DNA from: an uncultured Pelagibacteraceae bacterium
GTDB lineage: Bacteria > Pseudomonadota > Alphaproteobacteria > Pelagibacterales > Pelagibacteraceae
Reading direction: 5' to 3'
Assembly (NCBI GenBank): GCA_902566315.1
Contig: CACFIL010000001.1
Coordinates: forward strand, 133,977 to 197,976
DNA: 64,000 bases
Of this stretch, positions 37,593 to 46,199 are shown piece after piece; the first letter of the stretch is position 1; each line of letters opens with the position of its first letter. Both the position numbers and the translations under genes were made by a program. The notes under the pieces were generated by a model. That model was not told the origin of the DNA, searched no databases, and saw nothing but the letters and a program-made list of their open reading frames with translations.

Positions 37593-38728
37593 CTTACTTG
37601 GATTCCGTTTGACCAAACATTTTTTACAACTGGTAAATTTTGATAAATTTTAAACCTTATTAAATCTGCTCTCTTATTATTGTCAATGGAACCCCTGTCA
37701 TTTAAATTTGTAGCTATAGACGGAGCGTGACTAGCTGCTGCAAATGCTTTTGGAAGATTATCAATTTCTAAACCCCATTTGACAACAGATATAATTAATG
37801 ATGATGGAATATAATCTGAGCTTAAGATATCTAAACAATCATTTTCTAAGAGTTCTTTTGCAGATATATTGCCAGAGTGTGAACCTCCTCTTAGTAAATT
37901 AGGAGATCCCATCATAACTTTAATATTGTAATCTTTAGAAGTTTTGGCTGCTTCTAATGTTGTTGGAAATTCAGCCAATTTTACTCCATATTTATTTGAA
38001 TTATGAACATCATTTTCTGTGGTATCGTCGTGACTAGCCAAAATACAATCATATGATGATTTAAATTCTAAAATTTTATCTATGTGTTTCTTGCTATTTT
38101 TTTTTTGAAGATTTTTTAAGTGATCAAAATGAATTTCCATTTCATTTTCTGTCATACCGTGTTTAATTGAAAGATATTCTTTGTACTTATCTATAACTCT
38201 AAATTGCCTCTGACCTGGTGTATGATCCATTATACTAATCAGTTTTACATCGTGAGTTTCATTGTATTCGTCTAATTCATCAATCAAATTCTCCGAACAA
38301 GTTTCAGCTCTTAAATGTATTTTGTGATCAATCTTGAGAATATTATCTTTTTTAAAACTTGAAATTATATCCGAACAGTTTTTTGCATATTTTTTATATT
38401 TTCCTGTTTTTTCAATAGAACCAACTCTTAATGCATCAAAAACTGTAGTTATTCCAACAGATGCTAATTCTCTATCATGAGATAAAATTGCATTTTCTAC
38501 TGGAAATGAAACTTTAGGTCTTGGTGTCATGTGTCTTTCAAGATTGTCAGTATGTAATTCAACCAATCCTGGCGAAATATAATCTTTTTCGCAGTCTATA
38601 GAACTTTTGTTATTACTTAATCCAGTACTTATATCGACAATCTTGTTATCTTTAATCCTGATATGACCATGAACGATTTCATCTTTTTTAATTATCATGG
38701 CATTGTTTAAAATATATTCATGCATCAC
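37589..38728 (-). CDS. phnM: Alpha-D-ribose 1-methylphosphonate 5-triphosphate diphosphatase
   Basis: Amidohydrolase of the C-P lyase pathway that removes pyrophosphate from the ribosyl alkylphosphonate triphosphate made by PhnGHIL, giving the PhnJ substrate. The metal-binding N-terminus is SPGLVELHTDNLERHMTPRP. Further markers are IMDHTPGQRQFR, LASHDDTTE and LSSDYIPSSLI. At 379 aa it has the usual length. It is separated from the phnG-N operon, on the same strand, with its promoter in the 72-bp region divergent from the DUF1045 gene. Confidence 0.95.
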   Translation of the reverse strand: MMHEYILNNAMIIKKDEIVHGHIRIKDNKIVDISTGLSNNKSSIDCEKDYISPGLVELHTDNLERHMTPRPKVSFPVENAILSHDRELASVGITTVFDALRVGSIEKTGKYKKYAKNCSDIISSFKKDNILKIDHKIHLRAETCSENLIDELDEYNETHDVKLISIMDHTPGQRQFRVIDKYKEYLSIKHGMTENEMEIHFDHLKNLQKKNSKKHIDKILEFKSSYDCILASHDDTTENDVHNSNKYGVKLAEFPTTLEAAKTSKDYNIKVMMGSPNLLRGGSHSGNISAKELLENDCLDILSSDYIPSSLIISVVKWGLEIDNLPKAFAAASHAPSIATNLNDRGSIDNNKRADLIRFKIYQNLPVVKNVWSNGIQVS

Positions 38729-38746
38729 TTTTTAATACACATGAAT

Positions 38747-38764
38747 TGTTACAAATATTTTAAA
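38747..38764 (+). promoter_or_regulatory. Candidate 7-4-7 repeat between phnM and the DUF1045 gene
   Basis: TGTTACA-AATA-TTTTAAA on the plus strand, in the divergent region. It reads as TTTAAAA-N4-TGTAACA toward phnM. It is a weaker version of the repeat seen at ugpB, included because of its position. Confidence 0.3.
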
Positions 38765-38800
38765 TTAGAGAAAATTTATATAAGTATTATAAGTTGAATT

Positions 38801-39514
38801 ATGAAAAAATATTCTAGATACGCTATTTATTATGCACCTCCAAAAGAGAGTAGTCTAGAAGAATTTGGCAGATATTGGTTCGGTTGGGATCCACTTAATG
38901 CAAAGTTAATAAATAACAAACATAGAATTAATTATCTAAACAGATTTGGAATTAAAAACTTAATAAACATAGATAAAAATGTTTTAATTGCAAAAAAATA
39001 TGGGTTTCACGGCACACTTATTCCTCCTTTTAAACTAAACAAAAATTATAGTACCAATACATTATTTAAAAAAACTGAGGAAATAGCAAAAAAATTCAAA
39101 AAATTTAAATTTTATAAATTTAAATTAAAAAAAATGAATAATTTTTATGCTTTTGTTCAAAATAAAAAAAATAATAACATTAATAAGTTATCAAATAGAC
39201 TAGTTAGAGAATTATTTAAATTTAGGTCACCTCTTACAAAAAAAGAAATTGATAGAAGAAATCCCTCTAAACTAAGTAAATTACAATTAAATATTTTATA
39301 TAAATGGGGATACCCCTATTTAATGTCAGAATTTAATTTCCATATGACCCTTGCATCAGAGGTCACAGGAAACAAATTGTACCTTGAGTTAAAAAAAATT
39401 GAAAGAAACAAAGAAATCATTTTAAATGAAATAAATAATTTTGATAAAATATATATATTTGGTGAAAACCAAAAAGGAATGTTTGAGAATTTAGAAAATT
39501 TTTCACTTAGCTAA
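38801..39514 (+). CDS. DUF1045 2H phosphoesterase of the C-P lyase cluster
   Basis: A 237-aa protein of the phosphonate-metabolism-associated DUF1045 family, part of the 2H phosphoesterase superfamily (relatives act on 2',3'- or 1'',2''-cyclic phosphates). Two HxT motifs are visible: FHGTLIPPF (around residue 70) and FHMTLASEV (around residue 185). The N-terminus RYAIYYAPP with FGRYWFGWDP is characteristic. No phnP is present in the window, so this enzyme may open the 1,2-cyclic phosphate of phosphoribose made by PhnJ (inference). It converges with phnN (12-bp overlap) and is divergent from phnM. Confidence 0.85.
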   Translation: MKKYSRYAIYYAPPKESSLEEFGRYWFGWDPLNAKLINNKHRINYLNRFGIKNLINIDKNVLIAKKYGFHGTLIPPFKLNKNYSTNTLFKKTEEIAKKFKKFKFYKFKLKKMNNFYAFVQNKKNNNINKLSNRLVRELFKFRSPLTKKEIDRRNPSKLSKLQLNILYKWGYPYLMSEFNFHMTLASEVTGNKLYLELKKIERNKEIILNEINNFDKIYIFGENQKGMFENLENFSLS

Positions 39515-40039
39515 AATTATTTTTTTCAATTTATTTGCACCTATAGCTATTGATTTATTATTATTTATAGTAATTATATTTTTCGGTAGTAAATTAATTT
39601 TTCTTTTTATCCTTTTATTAATTGATTTTTTGTCTTCTCTAGCTCGATTTACAAGTCTCTTTTTAATAATTGTTGATGGGGCAATAATATTAATTATTTT
39701 AACGTTATTAACTTTTTTTTTTACTTTAAAAAGTACTTTTCTTGATCCATTAAAAATTACTGTTTTACCTTCCTCTATTTTTTTTATTTCCTTAAATGGA
39801 ATACCGTATGAAAAACCATGAGCTTTCCAGTAAACAAAGAAATGTTTTTTTAAAATCTTATCTTCAAAATTTTTAATTGATATGCTGTAATGATCTTCAT
39901 TTTTAATATCTTTTTTCCTAGTAATGTACCTTTTTACCAAAATGGAATTAGGAATTTTTTTAATTACTTTTTTTAATAAAGTATCTTTTCCTGATCCTGA
40001 TGGTCCAACGACTACGATAAGCTGACCGTTATTTTGCAT
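39503..40039 (-). CDS. phnN: Ribose 1,5-bisphosphate phosphokinase
   Basis: Makes PRPP from ribose 1,5-bisphosphate, the last step recycling the ribose used by C-P lyase. A guanylate-kinase-like fold is seen: P-loop GPSGSGKDTLL, then KRYITRK, HYSISIKNFE, FVYWKAHGFSYGIP and VIFNGSR, the standard PhnN landmarks. 178 aa, normal. Its start overlaps the phnL stop by 11 bp, so it belongs to the phnG-H-I-J-K-L-N transcript. Confidence 0.93.
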   Translation of the reverse strand: MQNNGQLIVVVGPSGSGKDTLLKKVIKKIPNSILVKRYITRKKDIKNEDHYSISIKNFEDKILKKHFFVYWKAHGFSYGIPFKEIKKIEEGKTVIFNGSRKVLFKVKKKVNNVKIINIIAPSTIIKKRLVNRAREDKKSINKRIKRKINLLPKNIITINNNKSIAIGANKLKKIILAK

Positions 40040-40706
40040 CTGATATTTTTGTAATATCTATTTCCCTAGCATTTAAATATTTACGTGAGTATTCATCATG
40101 AAAAATACCAATTATTGAAGATCCACTATCCTTTTTTTCATTAATCAAATTCAAAACAATATCTTTGTTAACACTATCTAAACTAGCAGTTGGTTCATCT
40201 AGTAATAAACATGGATAATTTCTAATCAGTCCCCTTGCAACATTAACTCTTTGTTGTTCTCCACCTGAAAAAGTTAGTGGCGATAAATTCCATAAGTTTT
40301 TATCTATATTAAGTTTTAGTAAAATTTTTTCAGCTTTTTCACGAACTTCATCTTGATCTGAATTTATTTCTAATAAGGGCTCCATAACAATTTCAATTGT
40401 AGGAACACGAGGTATCACTCTTAGAAATTGACTAACATATCCTATTATATTTTTTCTAAGTTCAATAATATTTCTCGGATATGTATGATCTATGTTGTGA
40501 TTATTAATTTTAATTTGTCCTGATTGAAAAACATAGTTTCCATAAATCATTTTTAAAATACTAGACTTTCCAACACCTGATGGTCCTGTTAACGCTACAA
40601 TTTCTCCAGGATTAATTTTCAAATTCAAATTATTAAAAACTAATATGTTTGTTTTGCCCTGATTATGAAGTGTAAATTTTTTTGTAATTTTATTTAGTTC
40701 AATCAT
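40029..40706 (-). CDS. phnL: C-P lyase subunit PhnL (ABC-type ATPase)
   Basis: With PhnG, H and I it forms the nucleosidase/phosphonylation step that joins phosphonate to ATP ribose. ABC ATPase motifs: Walker A GPSGVGKSSIL, signature FSGGEQQRVNVARG, Walker B LLLDEPTASLD. It follows phnK by 2 bp and has the PhnL-type length (225 aa). It has no associated membrane subunit, consistent with an enzyme-complex ATPase rather than a transporter. Confidence 0.93.
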   Translation of the reverse strand: MIELNKITKKFTLHNQGKTNILVFNNLNLKINPGEIVALTGPSGVGKSSILKMIYGNYVFQSGQIKINNHNIDHTYPRNIIELRKNIIGYVSQFLRVIPRVPTIEIVMEPLLEINSDQDEVREKAEKILLKLNIDKNLWNLSPLTFSGGEQQRVNVARGLIRNYPCLLLDEPTASLDSVNKDIVLNLINEKKDSGSSIIGIFHDEYSRKYLNAREIDITKISDAK

Positions 40707-40708
40707 TT

Positions 40709-41476
40709 TTAAACCTGTAATACTGAACTAACTAATAACTGAGTATAAGAATGTTGCGGATCATCTAATACCTGATCACAAAGTCCAGACTCAACAGCCT
40801 CCCCATTTTTCATAACAATAATTTTATCAGCTAACAATCTAATCACTGCTAAATCGTGAGAAACGATTACAACTGATAAATTTAATTCTCTAACTAATTT
40901 TCTTAACAAATCTAAAATTTTTGCTTGAACAGAAACATCAAGACCTCCTGTTGGTTCGTCCATGAAAATTATTTTAGGACTCGTAACCAAATTTTTTGCT
41001 ATTTGTAATCTTTGCAACATTCCACCAGAAAATGTTCTTGGAAAATCATCTACTCTACTTTTATCGATTTCTACTTTATCTAACCATTTAAAAATAGTTT
41101 GCCTAATATTTCCATAATTTCTTTGTCCAATCGACATTAATCTTTCACTAATATTTCCACCAGCACTTACATCTAATCTTAAACCGTCTCTAGGATTTTG
41201 GTGAACAAAAGCTAATTCAGTTCTTATCAATAACCTTTTCAATGACTCAGATATTTCTAGAAAATCAATCGTTTCATTACCTGTTTCAATTAAGATTTTT
41301 CCACTATCAGGAATAAGATTGCCTGATATGGAATTTATAAAAGTTGTTTTTCCTGAGCCAGATTCTCCTACTACACCAACGACTTCCCCAGGATATAATG
41401 TCAAATTCATATTTTTGCATCCCACTTGATTACCGTAATATTTGTTTAAATTATGAACTGACAAAATTGGTTGCAT
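40709..41476 (-). CDS. phnK: C-P lyase subunit PhnK (ABC-type ATPase)
   Basis: ATPase that docks on the PhnGHIJ core and drives the C-P lyase cycle. Walker A GESGSGKTTFI, signature FSGGMLQRLQIAKNL, Walker B IIFMDEPTGGLD, switch IVSHDLA. The VHQNPRDGLRLDVSAGGNI segment is PhnK-specific. 255 aa. It begins 1 bp after phnJ ends and precedes phnL. Confidence 0.94.
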   Translation of the reverse strand: MQPILSVHNLNKYYGNQVGCKNMNLTLYPGEVVGVVGESGSGKTTFINSISGNLIPDSGKILIETGNETIDFLEISESLKRLLIRTELAFVHQNPRDGLRLDVSAGGNISERLMSIGQRNYGNIRQTIFKWLDKVEIDKSRVDDFPRTFSGGMLQRLQIAKNLVTSPKIIFMDEPTGGLDVSVQAKILDLLRKLVRELNLSVVIVSHDLAVIRLLADKIIVMKNGEAVESGLCDQVLDDPQHSYTQLLVSSVLQV

Positions 41477-42358
41477 TTAATTATTTTCCATTCTTTGATT
41501 ACAATAATTTGTATCTGAACATATAAATGATCTATTACCGTCATCATCAGTAATTATTTCATCTAAAAAACTCTCATTTGATCCACAAATAGAACATTTA
41601 TGAGGTGCCTTTGAGGGATCAAATGGATAATCTTCAAAATCAAGACTCGTTACTTCAGTATATGGTGGTATTGCATAAATTCTTTGTTCTCTTCCTGCTC
41701 CAAATAATTGAATAGCAGGGTTATTGTTCATTTTTGGGTTATCAAATTTTGGAATAGGTGATGGGTCCATTATATATCTATCATTTGTCTTTACCGGATA
41801 AGCATATGCTGTTTCTATATGACCATTTTTGGTAATATCTTCATATAACTTTACATGCATAATTCCATATTCTGATAGTGCATGCATTTTTTTAGTTTCT
41901 TGATATCTTGGTTCTAAAAACGCAAGAGGTTCTGGTATTGGAACCTGATAAACAAGTATTTGTTTTTCTTTTAACTTTTCTTCTGGAATTCTGTGTCTTG
42001 TCTGAATTATCGAAGCTTGGCTTGTTTTTTCTGTGGTCTTAATATTAGCAGTTTTTTTAAAGAAATTTCTAATTGAAACTGCGTTTGTAGTATCATCTGC
42101 TCCTTGGTCAATAACTTTTATCACATCGTCAGTTGTTAAACATGACGATGTTACTTGAACCCCTCCTGTTCCCCATCCGTATGGCATAGGCATTTCTCTA
42201 GATGAAAATGGAACTTGATAACCTGGTATACAAAGAGCTTTAATCAAAGCTCTTCTTATCATTCTTTTTGTATTTTCGTCTAAATAAGCAAAATTATAAA
42301 TTTCATCTTGAGCTGCAACAGTATTTTTTTTATTTTTAAATTTAAGTACGTTGTTCAT
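41477..42358 (-). CDS. phnJ: Alpha-D-ribose 1-methylphosphonate 5-phosphate C-P lyase
   Basis: Radical-SAM enzyme that breaks the C-P bond; with methylphosphonate the carbon leaves as methane. The C-terminal cysteines have spacing CX2CX21CX5C (CSIC to FICSDTNYC), exactly the PhnJ arrangement for the 4Fe-4S cluster and catalytic thiol. The N-terminus FAYLDENTKRMIRRALIKALCIPGYQVPF and MPMPYGWGTGG are diagnostic. 293 aa, full length. Overlaps phnI by 17 bp. All features point to a functional C-P lyase. Confidence 0.97.
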   Translation of the reverse strand: MNNVLKFKNKKNTVAAQDEIYNFAYLDENTKRMIRRALIKALCIPGYQVPFSSREMPMPYGWGTGGVQVTSSCLTTDDVIKVIDQGADDTTNAVSIRNFFKKTANIKTTEKTSQASIIQTRHRIPEEKLKEKQILVYQVPIPEPLAFLEPRYQETKKMHALSEYGIMHVKLYEDITKNGHIETAYAYPVKTNDRYIMDPSPIPKFDNPKMNNNPAIQLFGAGREQRIYAIPPYTEVTSLDFEDYPFDPSKAPHKCSICGSNESFLDEIITDDDGNRSFICSDTNYCNQRMENN

Positions 42359-43421
42359 TTTTTTTATACTCTTCTCTAATTTTTCTTACTAAATCCAATT
42401 CCGCCTGAAAATCTACATAATGAGGTAATTTGATATGTTCTAAAAAACCTGTAGCTTGAATATTATCACAATGAGATATAACAAATTCTTCATCTTGAGC
42501 AGCAACACCTAAGTACTCCTCACCAAATTCTTTCCATCTCATTGATCTGTCAACCAAAGCCATAGAAATAGCTTTTCTCTCTAATTGACCAAAAACTAAA
42601 CCATATCCACGGGTAAATTGAGCAGGTATTTTTTTACTACCTTTAAATTGGTTTACTGACTCACACTCAGTAAACATGACATCAGCAATATTTATTTCTA
42701 TACCTAATTCTGGAATTTCAAATTGAACCTCAACGTAACCAGTTCTTAATTCACCAACAAATGCATGATTTCTAGCATACCCTCTCTGTGTTGAATAAGC
42801 TAAACCAAGAAGAAAACCTTCATCTCCTCTTGAAAGAGATTGCAATCGTTCAGATCTTGTTAAAGGAAAATTAATTGGGTTTCTTGTAATATCTTTAGAT
42901 GTTTTGCCACTAGGTATTTCTTTCTGAATTAACCCTTCTTTATTTAAAAAGCTTAAAACATGTGGGATTTCTTTATCATCATATTTTTCAATCTTAGCTT
43001 TTTCATACTCTCCATCAGCAAGAAGCTTGAAATCAAGTAAACGGTGTGTGTAGTCAAATGTTGGGCCTAACTTTTGTTTACCTGGGATATCTTTAAATGT
43101 TGCAGATATTCTTCTTAGACATAACATTTTGCCAGTTTCGATAGGTTTGCTTGAACCAATTCTAGGTAAAGTAGTTCTATAGGCTCTCATTAGAAAAATT
43201 GCTTCAATCAAGTCACCTCTAGACTGTTTGATTGCAAGAGCAGACAAATCTTTGTCATATAAAGATCCTTCTGACATAACTCTATCAACACTTAAAGTTA
43301 GTTGTTCACTAATTTGTTTAATATTTAGTTCTGCTATATTTACATCCCCTCTTCTTATTTCGGATAACCAGGAATGTGCGTTATTTATTGCCTTTTCCCC
43401 ACCTTTTACTGATACATACAT
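42342..43421 (-). CDS. phnI: C-P lyase subunit PhnI
   Basis: Catalytic nucleosidase subunit of the complex that displaces adenine from ATP. The N-terminus MYVSVKGGEKAINNAHSWL and the motifs GFLLGLAYSTQRGYARNHAF, FTECESVNQFKG and CDNIQATGFLEHIKLPHYVDFQAELD are the PhnI signatures. 359 aa, normal. phnH ends 1 bp before it starts and phnJ overlaps its end. Confidence 0.96.
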   Translation of the reverse strand: MYVSVKGGEKAINNAHSWLSEIRRGDVNIAELNIKQISEQLTLSVDRVMSEGSLYDKDLSALAIKQSRGDLIEAIFLMRAYRTTLPRIGSSKPIETGKMLCLRRISATFKDIPGKQKLGPTFDYTHRLLDFKLLADGEYEKAKIEKYDDKEIPHVLSFLNKEGLIQKEIPSGKTSKDITRNPINFPLTRSERLQSLSRGDEGFLLGLAYSTQRGYARNHAFVGELRTGYVEVQFEIPELGIEINIADVMFTECESVNQFKGSKKIPAQFTRGYGLVFGQLERKAISMALVDRSMRWKEFGEEYLGVAAQDEEFVISHCDNIQATGFLEHIKLPHYVDFQAELDLVRKIREEYKKNEQRT

Positions 43422-43422
43422 T

Positions 43423-43977
43423 TTATAGCTCTCCTATTTTCAATGATCTTGGTATTGAATAAAATTTATCATTATCAACAAAATAAAAATCAAGTCCTAA
43501 TGGAAATTGCTGGTTATTTTTTTTTATAACCTCTCTATCAGGTAAAAATATACTTTTAGAACTTTTAATACCAGGACCAGAAATTATGGCATTTGGTTTT
43601 TCAAATTGGGACTGGCAAATAATTGTACACGATTGATCAGGATTTTGCTCGTCCCCCTTTTTAAATTCATCTAATGGTAAAAGATCATCCCAAGTACCAA
43701 TTGTAAAATTTGCATTTTTTTTATCTGTAATGTTTGCACCTGTATTAAATTTAATCCAATCAATAGTTTCTTGATTGTTAACATCACCACCTAAAAAAAT
43801 ATTTGAATAACTATCACAAAAAGTTTTTATTATTGAACAACTAGCTGAAAACATATTCGAAGGGGGATCTATATTTTTTAATGTCTCAATTGAACCGGGA
43901 TATGAGGTTGCAAACAAAATACTTCTAAAATAATCAGCACTTACTTGAGAATTATTTTTTTTAGAAACAACTTCCAT
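43423..43977 (-). CDS. phnH: C-P lyase subunit PhnH
   Basis: Core-complex scaffold subunit (184 aa). The recognisable parts are YFRSILFATSYPGSIETL near the N-terminus, the loop SQFEKPNAIISGPGIKSSK and FPLGLDFYFVDNDKFYSIPRSLKI at the C-terminus, which match the PhnH GPGI and PLGxD motifs. It lies 3 bp after phnG and 1 bp before phnI in the operon. Confidence 0.93.
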   Translation of the reverse strand: MEVVSKKNNSQVSADYFRSILFATSYPGSIETLKNIDPPSNMFSASCSIIKTFCDSYSNIFLGGDVNNQETIDWIKFNTGANITDKKNANFTIGTWDDLLPLDEFKKGDEQNPDQSCTIICQSQFEKPNAIISGPGIKSSKSIFLPDREVIKKNNQQFPLGLDFYFVDNDKFYSIPRSLKIGEL

Positions 43978-43980
43978 AGA

Positions 43981-44424
43981 TTATTTATCCTCACCTCTTA
44001 CCAAGGTAAAAAAATCAACTTTAGTAGCTTCTGTTTTAGATAATATTTCATTTCTTTTGTTATTTTTATATTTAATTAATTTATCAATTATATTTCTTTT
44101 AATTATTTCTTTTTTTTCAGTTTGCATCAATGCATCACACAAAGCTGCAATTTTGGATTTATATTTATTTCTACCTTGAACATAACCATGTCCTTGAATT
44201 TTTTTATCTAAACTTAATGAACATCTCGTTATAGTTACTTCTCCAACATTAAAATTATCACCTGTGACGCCTGCTTTTCCTTGAACCATAACACTGCCAA
44301 TCTCAGGTTCTCTTAACCAATTATATTCTATTTTCATATTTAAATTGTCCCAAAGCGATATTAGATAATTTTCATCTGCTGTTGCTAAATAACTTAACCA
44401 TTGTTTTCTTGATTTATTTTTCAT
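43981..44424 (-). CDS. phnG: C-P lyase subunit PhnG
   Basis: Small core subunit, first gene of the C-P lyase operon. Signature segments are SRKQWLSYLATAD, EPEIGSVMVQGKAGVTGDNFNVGEVTITRC and GHGYVQGRNK. ATG at 44424 is used (147 aa). A frame extension to a TTG at 44436 runs into the putative PhnF operator and is less likely. Divergent from phnF across 66 bp. Confidence 0.93.
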   Translation of the reverse strand: MKNKSRKQWLSYLATADENYLISLWDNLNMKIEYNWLREPEIGSVMVQGKAGVTGDNFNVGEVTITRCSLSLDKKIQGHGYVQGRNKYKSKIAALCDALMQTEKKEIIKRNIIDKLIKYKNNKRNEILSKTEATKVDFFTLVRGEDK

Positions 44425-44428
44425 AATA

Positions 44429-44444
44429 CTATACAACTAGACAA
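44429..44444 (-). promoter_or_regulatory. Candidate PhnF/GntR operator upstream of phnG
   Basis: On the minus strand two tandem 8-mers, TTGTCTAG and TTGTATAG, end 4 bases before the phnG ATG. Half-sites of this kind are typical of HutC-subfamily GntR regulators, and the region is divergent from phnF. Binding by PhnF is inferred from position. Confidence 0.45.
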
Positions 44445-44490
44445 GTACTAAAATTAAAAATAATTTCAATATATTATTTATTAAAATTTT

Positions 44491-45201
44491 ATGACAACAA
44501 AAGATTTGCTTTGGAAGGAAATATACAATTCAATCAAAAGAGAAATTGTTTTAAATAAGTACAAAATTAATAAAAAGTTAGATTCTGAGAATGACTATGC
44601 AAAACAATTCAATGTCAATAGACACACTATAAGAAGAGCTTTTAAAGAACTTAAAGATGATAATTTAATATATTCAAAAAGAGGTCTTGGAGTATTTGTT
44701 AAATCATCAAAAATTAATTACTCAATTAGTAAAAACGTACGATTTACTGAGAATATACTTCAAGAAAACCAATCAGTAAGAATTGAAATAAAAAGTTTTG
44801 ATATTGCTGAATGCAATCCTTTTGAAAAAAAAGAACTCAACTTAAAAAAAAATGACAAAGTTACACGCATAAATAGCATAGGTTTTGTCAACAATTCACC
44901 TTCTGTAATAACTCTCAGATCGATTCCTTATAAAAAATTTCCAAAATTTATTAATTATTTTGTTAAAAAACAATCAGTAACCAAAGCTTTTAATTTATTG
45001 AATATCAAACTAATTAAAAGATCAAAAACTCTAATCAATGCTGAAATTGCAGACAAAATAAAATCAAATTTATTAAATATAAATGAGGGGGAAGCACTAT
45101 TAAAAACTTCATCTGTTAATGTCGATTTTAAAAACAATCCTATAGAGTTAAGTGAAAGTTATTTTATTGGATCTAAAATTCAATTTTTAATAAAAAATTA
45201 G
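44491..45201 (+). CDS. phnF: Phosphonate-responsive GntR/HutC-family regulator
   Basis: A 236-aa transcription factor. The N-terminal winged helix is seen as LWKEIYNSIKREI with KLDSENDYAKQFNVNRHTIRRAFKELKDDNLIYSKRGLGVFV. The C-terminal half resembles the UbiC/UTRA ligand domain (RINSIGFVNNSPSVITLRSIPY, PIELSESYFIGSKIQFLI). It lies divergent from phnG-N and upstream of phnC-E, the usual phnF position. It is expected to repress phn genes until phosphonate or a pathway intermediate is present. Confidence 0.92.
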   Translation: MTTKDLLWKEIYNSIKREIVLNKYKINKKLDSENDYAKQFNVNRHTIRRAFKELKDDNLIYSKRGLGVFVKSSKINYSISKNVRFTENILQENQSVRIEIKSFDIAECNPFEKKELNLKKNDKVTRINSIGFVNNSPSVITLRSIPYKKFPKFINYFVKKQSVTKAFNLLNIKLIKRSKTLINAEIADKIKSNLLNINEGEALLKTSSVNVDFKNNPIELSESYFIGSKIQFLIKN

Positions 45202-45308
45202 ATTTTCTACCTCAGGTTTAAATTTCATATAACTTAAACAAAATTTAAAAGATTCATTAATAATATTTTAACATTTATTAAAGATTAGAGGATTAATAAA
45301 TTCCTCAA

Positions 45309-46133
45309 ATGATTATTAAAAAAGTTAACAAATTTTTCGGTGATAATCATGCCGTTAAAAACGTTTCTTTTGAGGTTAACAAACCTCAAATGATAGGAAT
45401 CATAGGTAGATCTGGGGCTGGTAAATCAACATTACTAAGAATTATAAATCGACTTACCGACGCAACAGATGGTTCGATTGAAATTGAAGGTCAAAATATT
45501 CTAGATTTAAAAAGTAAGGAAAAGAGATCATGGCAAAGAAACTGTGCAATGATTTTTCAACAATTTAATTTAGTCCCACGATTAGATGTTCTAACAAATG
45601 TAATATTAGGCAGATTAAATTATCAGGGCTCATTTAGAGCATCTTTAAAAATGTTTTCTCGAGATGAAAGAGCTGATGCTTTGATTTTACTTAACAACTT
45701 AGGTATGGCTAACACTGCTCTCCAAAGAGCTGAAACATTATCTGGAGGTCAACAGCAACGTGTAGCTATATGCAGAGCTTTGATGCAAAATCCTAAAATG
45801 ATTTTAGCAGACGAACCTATAGCATCTTTAGATCCAATGAATGCAAGAATGGTAATGGAATCATTAAGAAAAATTCATGACGAAAAAAATTTAACAGTTA
45901 TTTCAAATCTTCATACACTTGATACAGCAAAAACTTATTGTGATCGAATTATTGGAATGAAAGATGGTGAAATAGTCTTTGATGATTTGCCTGAAAAATT
46001 ATCAGATAAACTTGCAAGAGAAATTTATGGTGCAGAGGCTGATGAAGCTTTTGAGCCACAAGTAACATCTACAGAGCTTAAAACAAAAAAAAAGATAAAT
46101 GGAGATGTTGAGAAAGAATTTGCAACTGCATGA
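45309..46133 (+). CDS. phnC: Phosphonate ABC transporter ATP-binding protein
   Basis: ATPase for phosphonate import. Walker [13 protein letters not shown], signature [15 protein letters not shown], Walker [12 protein letters not shown], and [19 protein letters not shown] is typical PhnC. 274 aa. The 107-bp region upstream has a weak repeat, CTTAAAC-AAAA-TTTAAAA (45233-45250), of the kind seen at ugpB. phnD begins 66 bp downstream with its own strong ribosome site. Confidence 0.95.
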   Translation: MIIKKVNKFFGDNHAVKNVSFEVNKPQMIGIIGRSGAGKSTLLRIINRLTDATDGSIEIEGQNILDLKSKEKRSWQRNCAMIFQQFNLVPRLDVLTNVILGRLNYQGSFRASLKMFSRDERADALILLNNLGMANTALQRAETLSGGQQQRVAICRALMQNPKMILADEPIASLDPMNARMVMESLRKIHDEKNLTVISNLHTLDTAKTYCDRIIGMKDGEIVFDDLPEKLSDKLAREIYGAEADEAFEPQVTSTELKTKKKINGDVEKEFATA

Positions 46134-46186
46134 GATCAATAACTCATCGTTACAAATATAAATAAGTCGAGAGACTAAAATTATAA

Positions 46187-46193
46187 AAAGGAG
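46187..46193 (+). promoter_or_regulatory. Strong Shine-Dalgarno of phnD
   Basis: AAAGGAG-type purine tract 6 bases before the phnD ATG at 46200. Unusually strong for this genome and consistent with high output of the periplasmic binding protein relative to the rest of the operon. Confidence 0.75.
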
Positions 46194-46199
46194 ACAATT

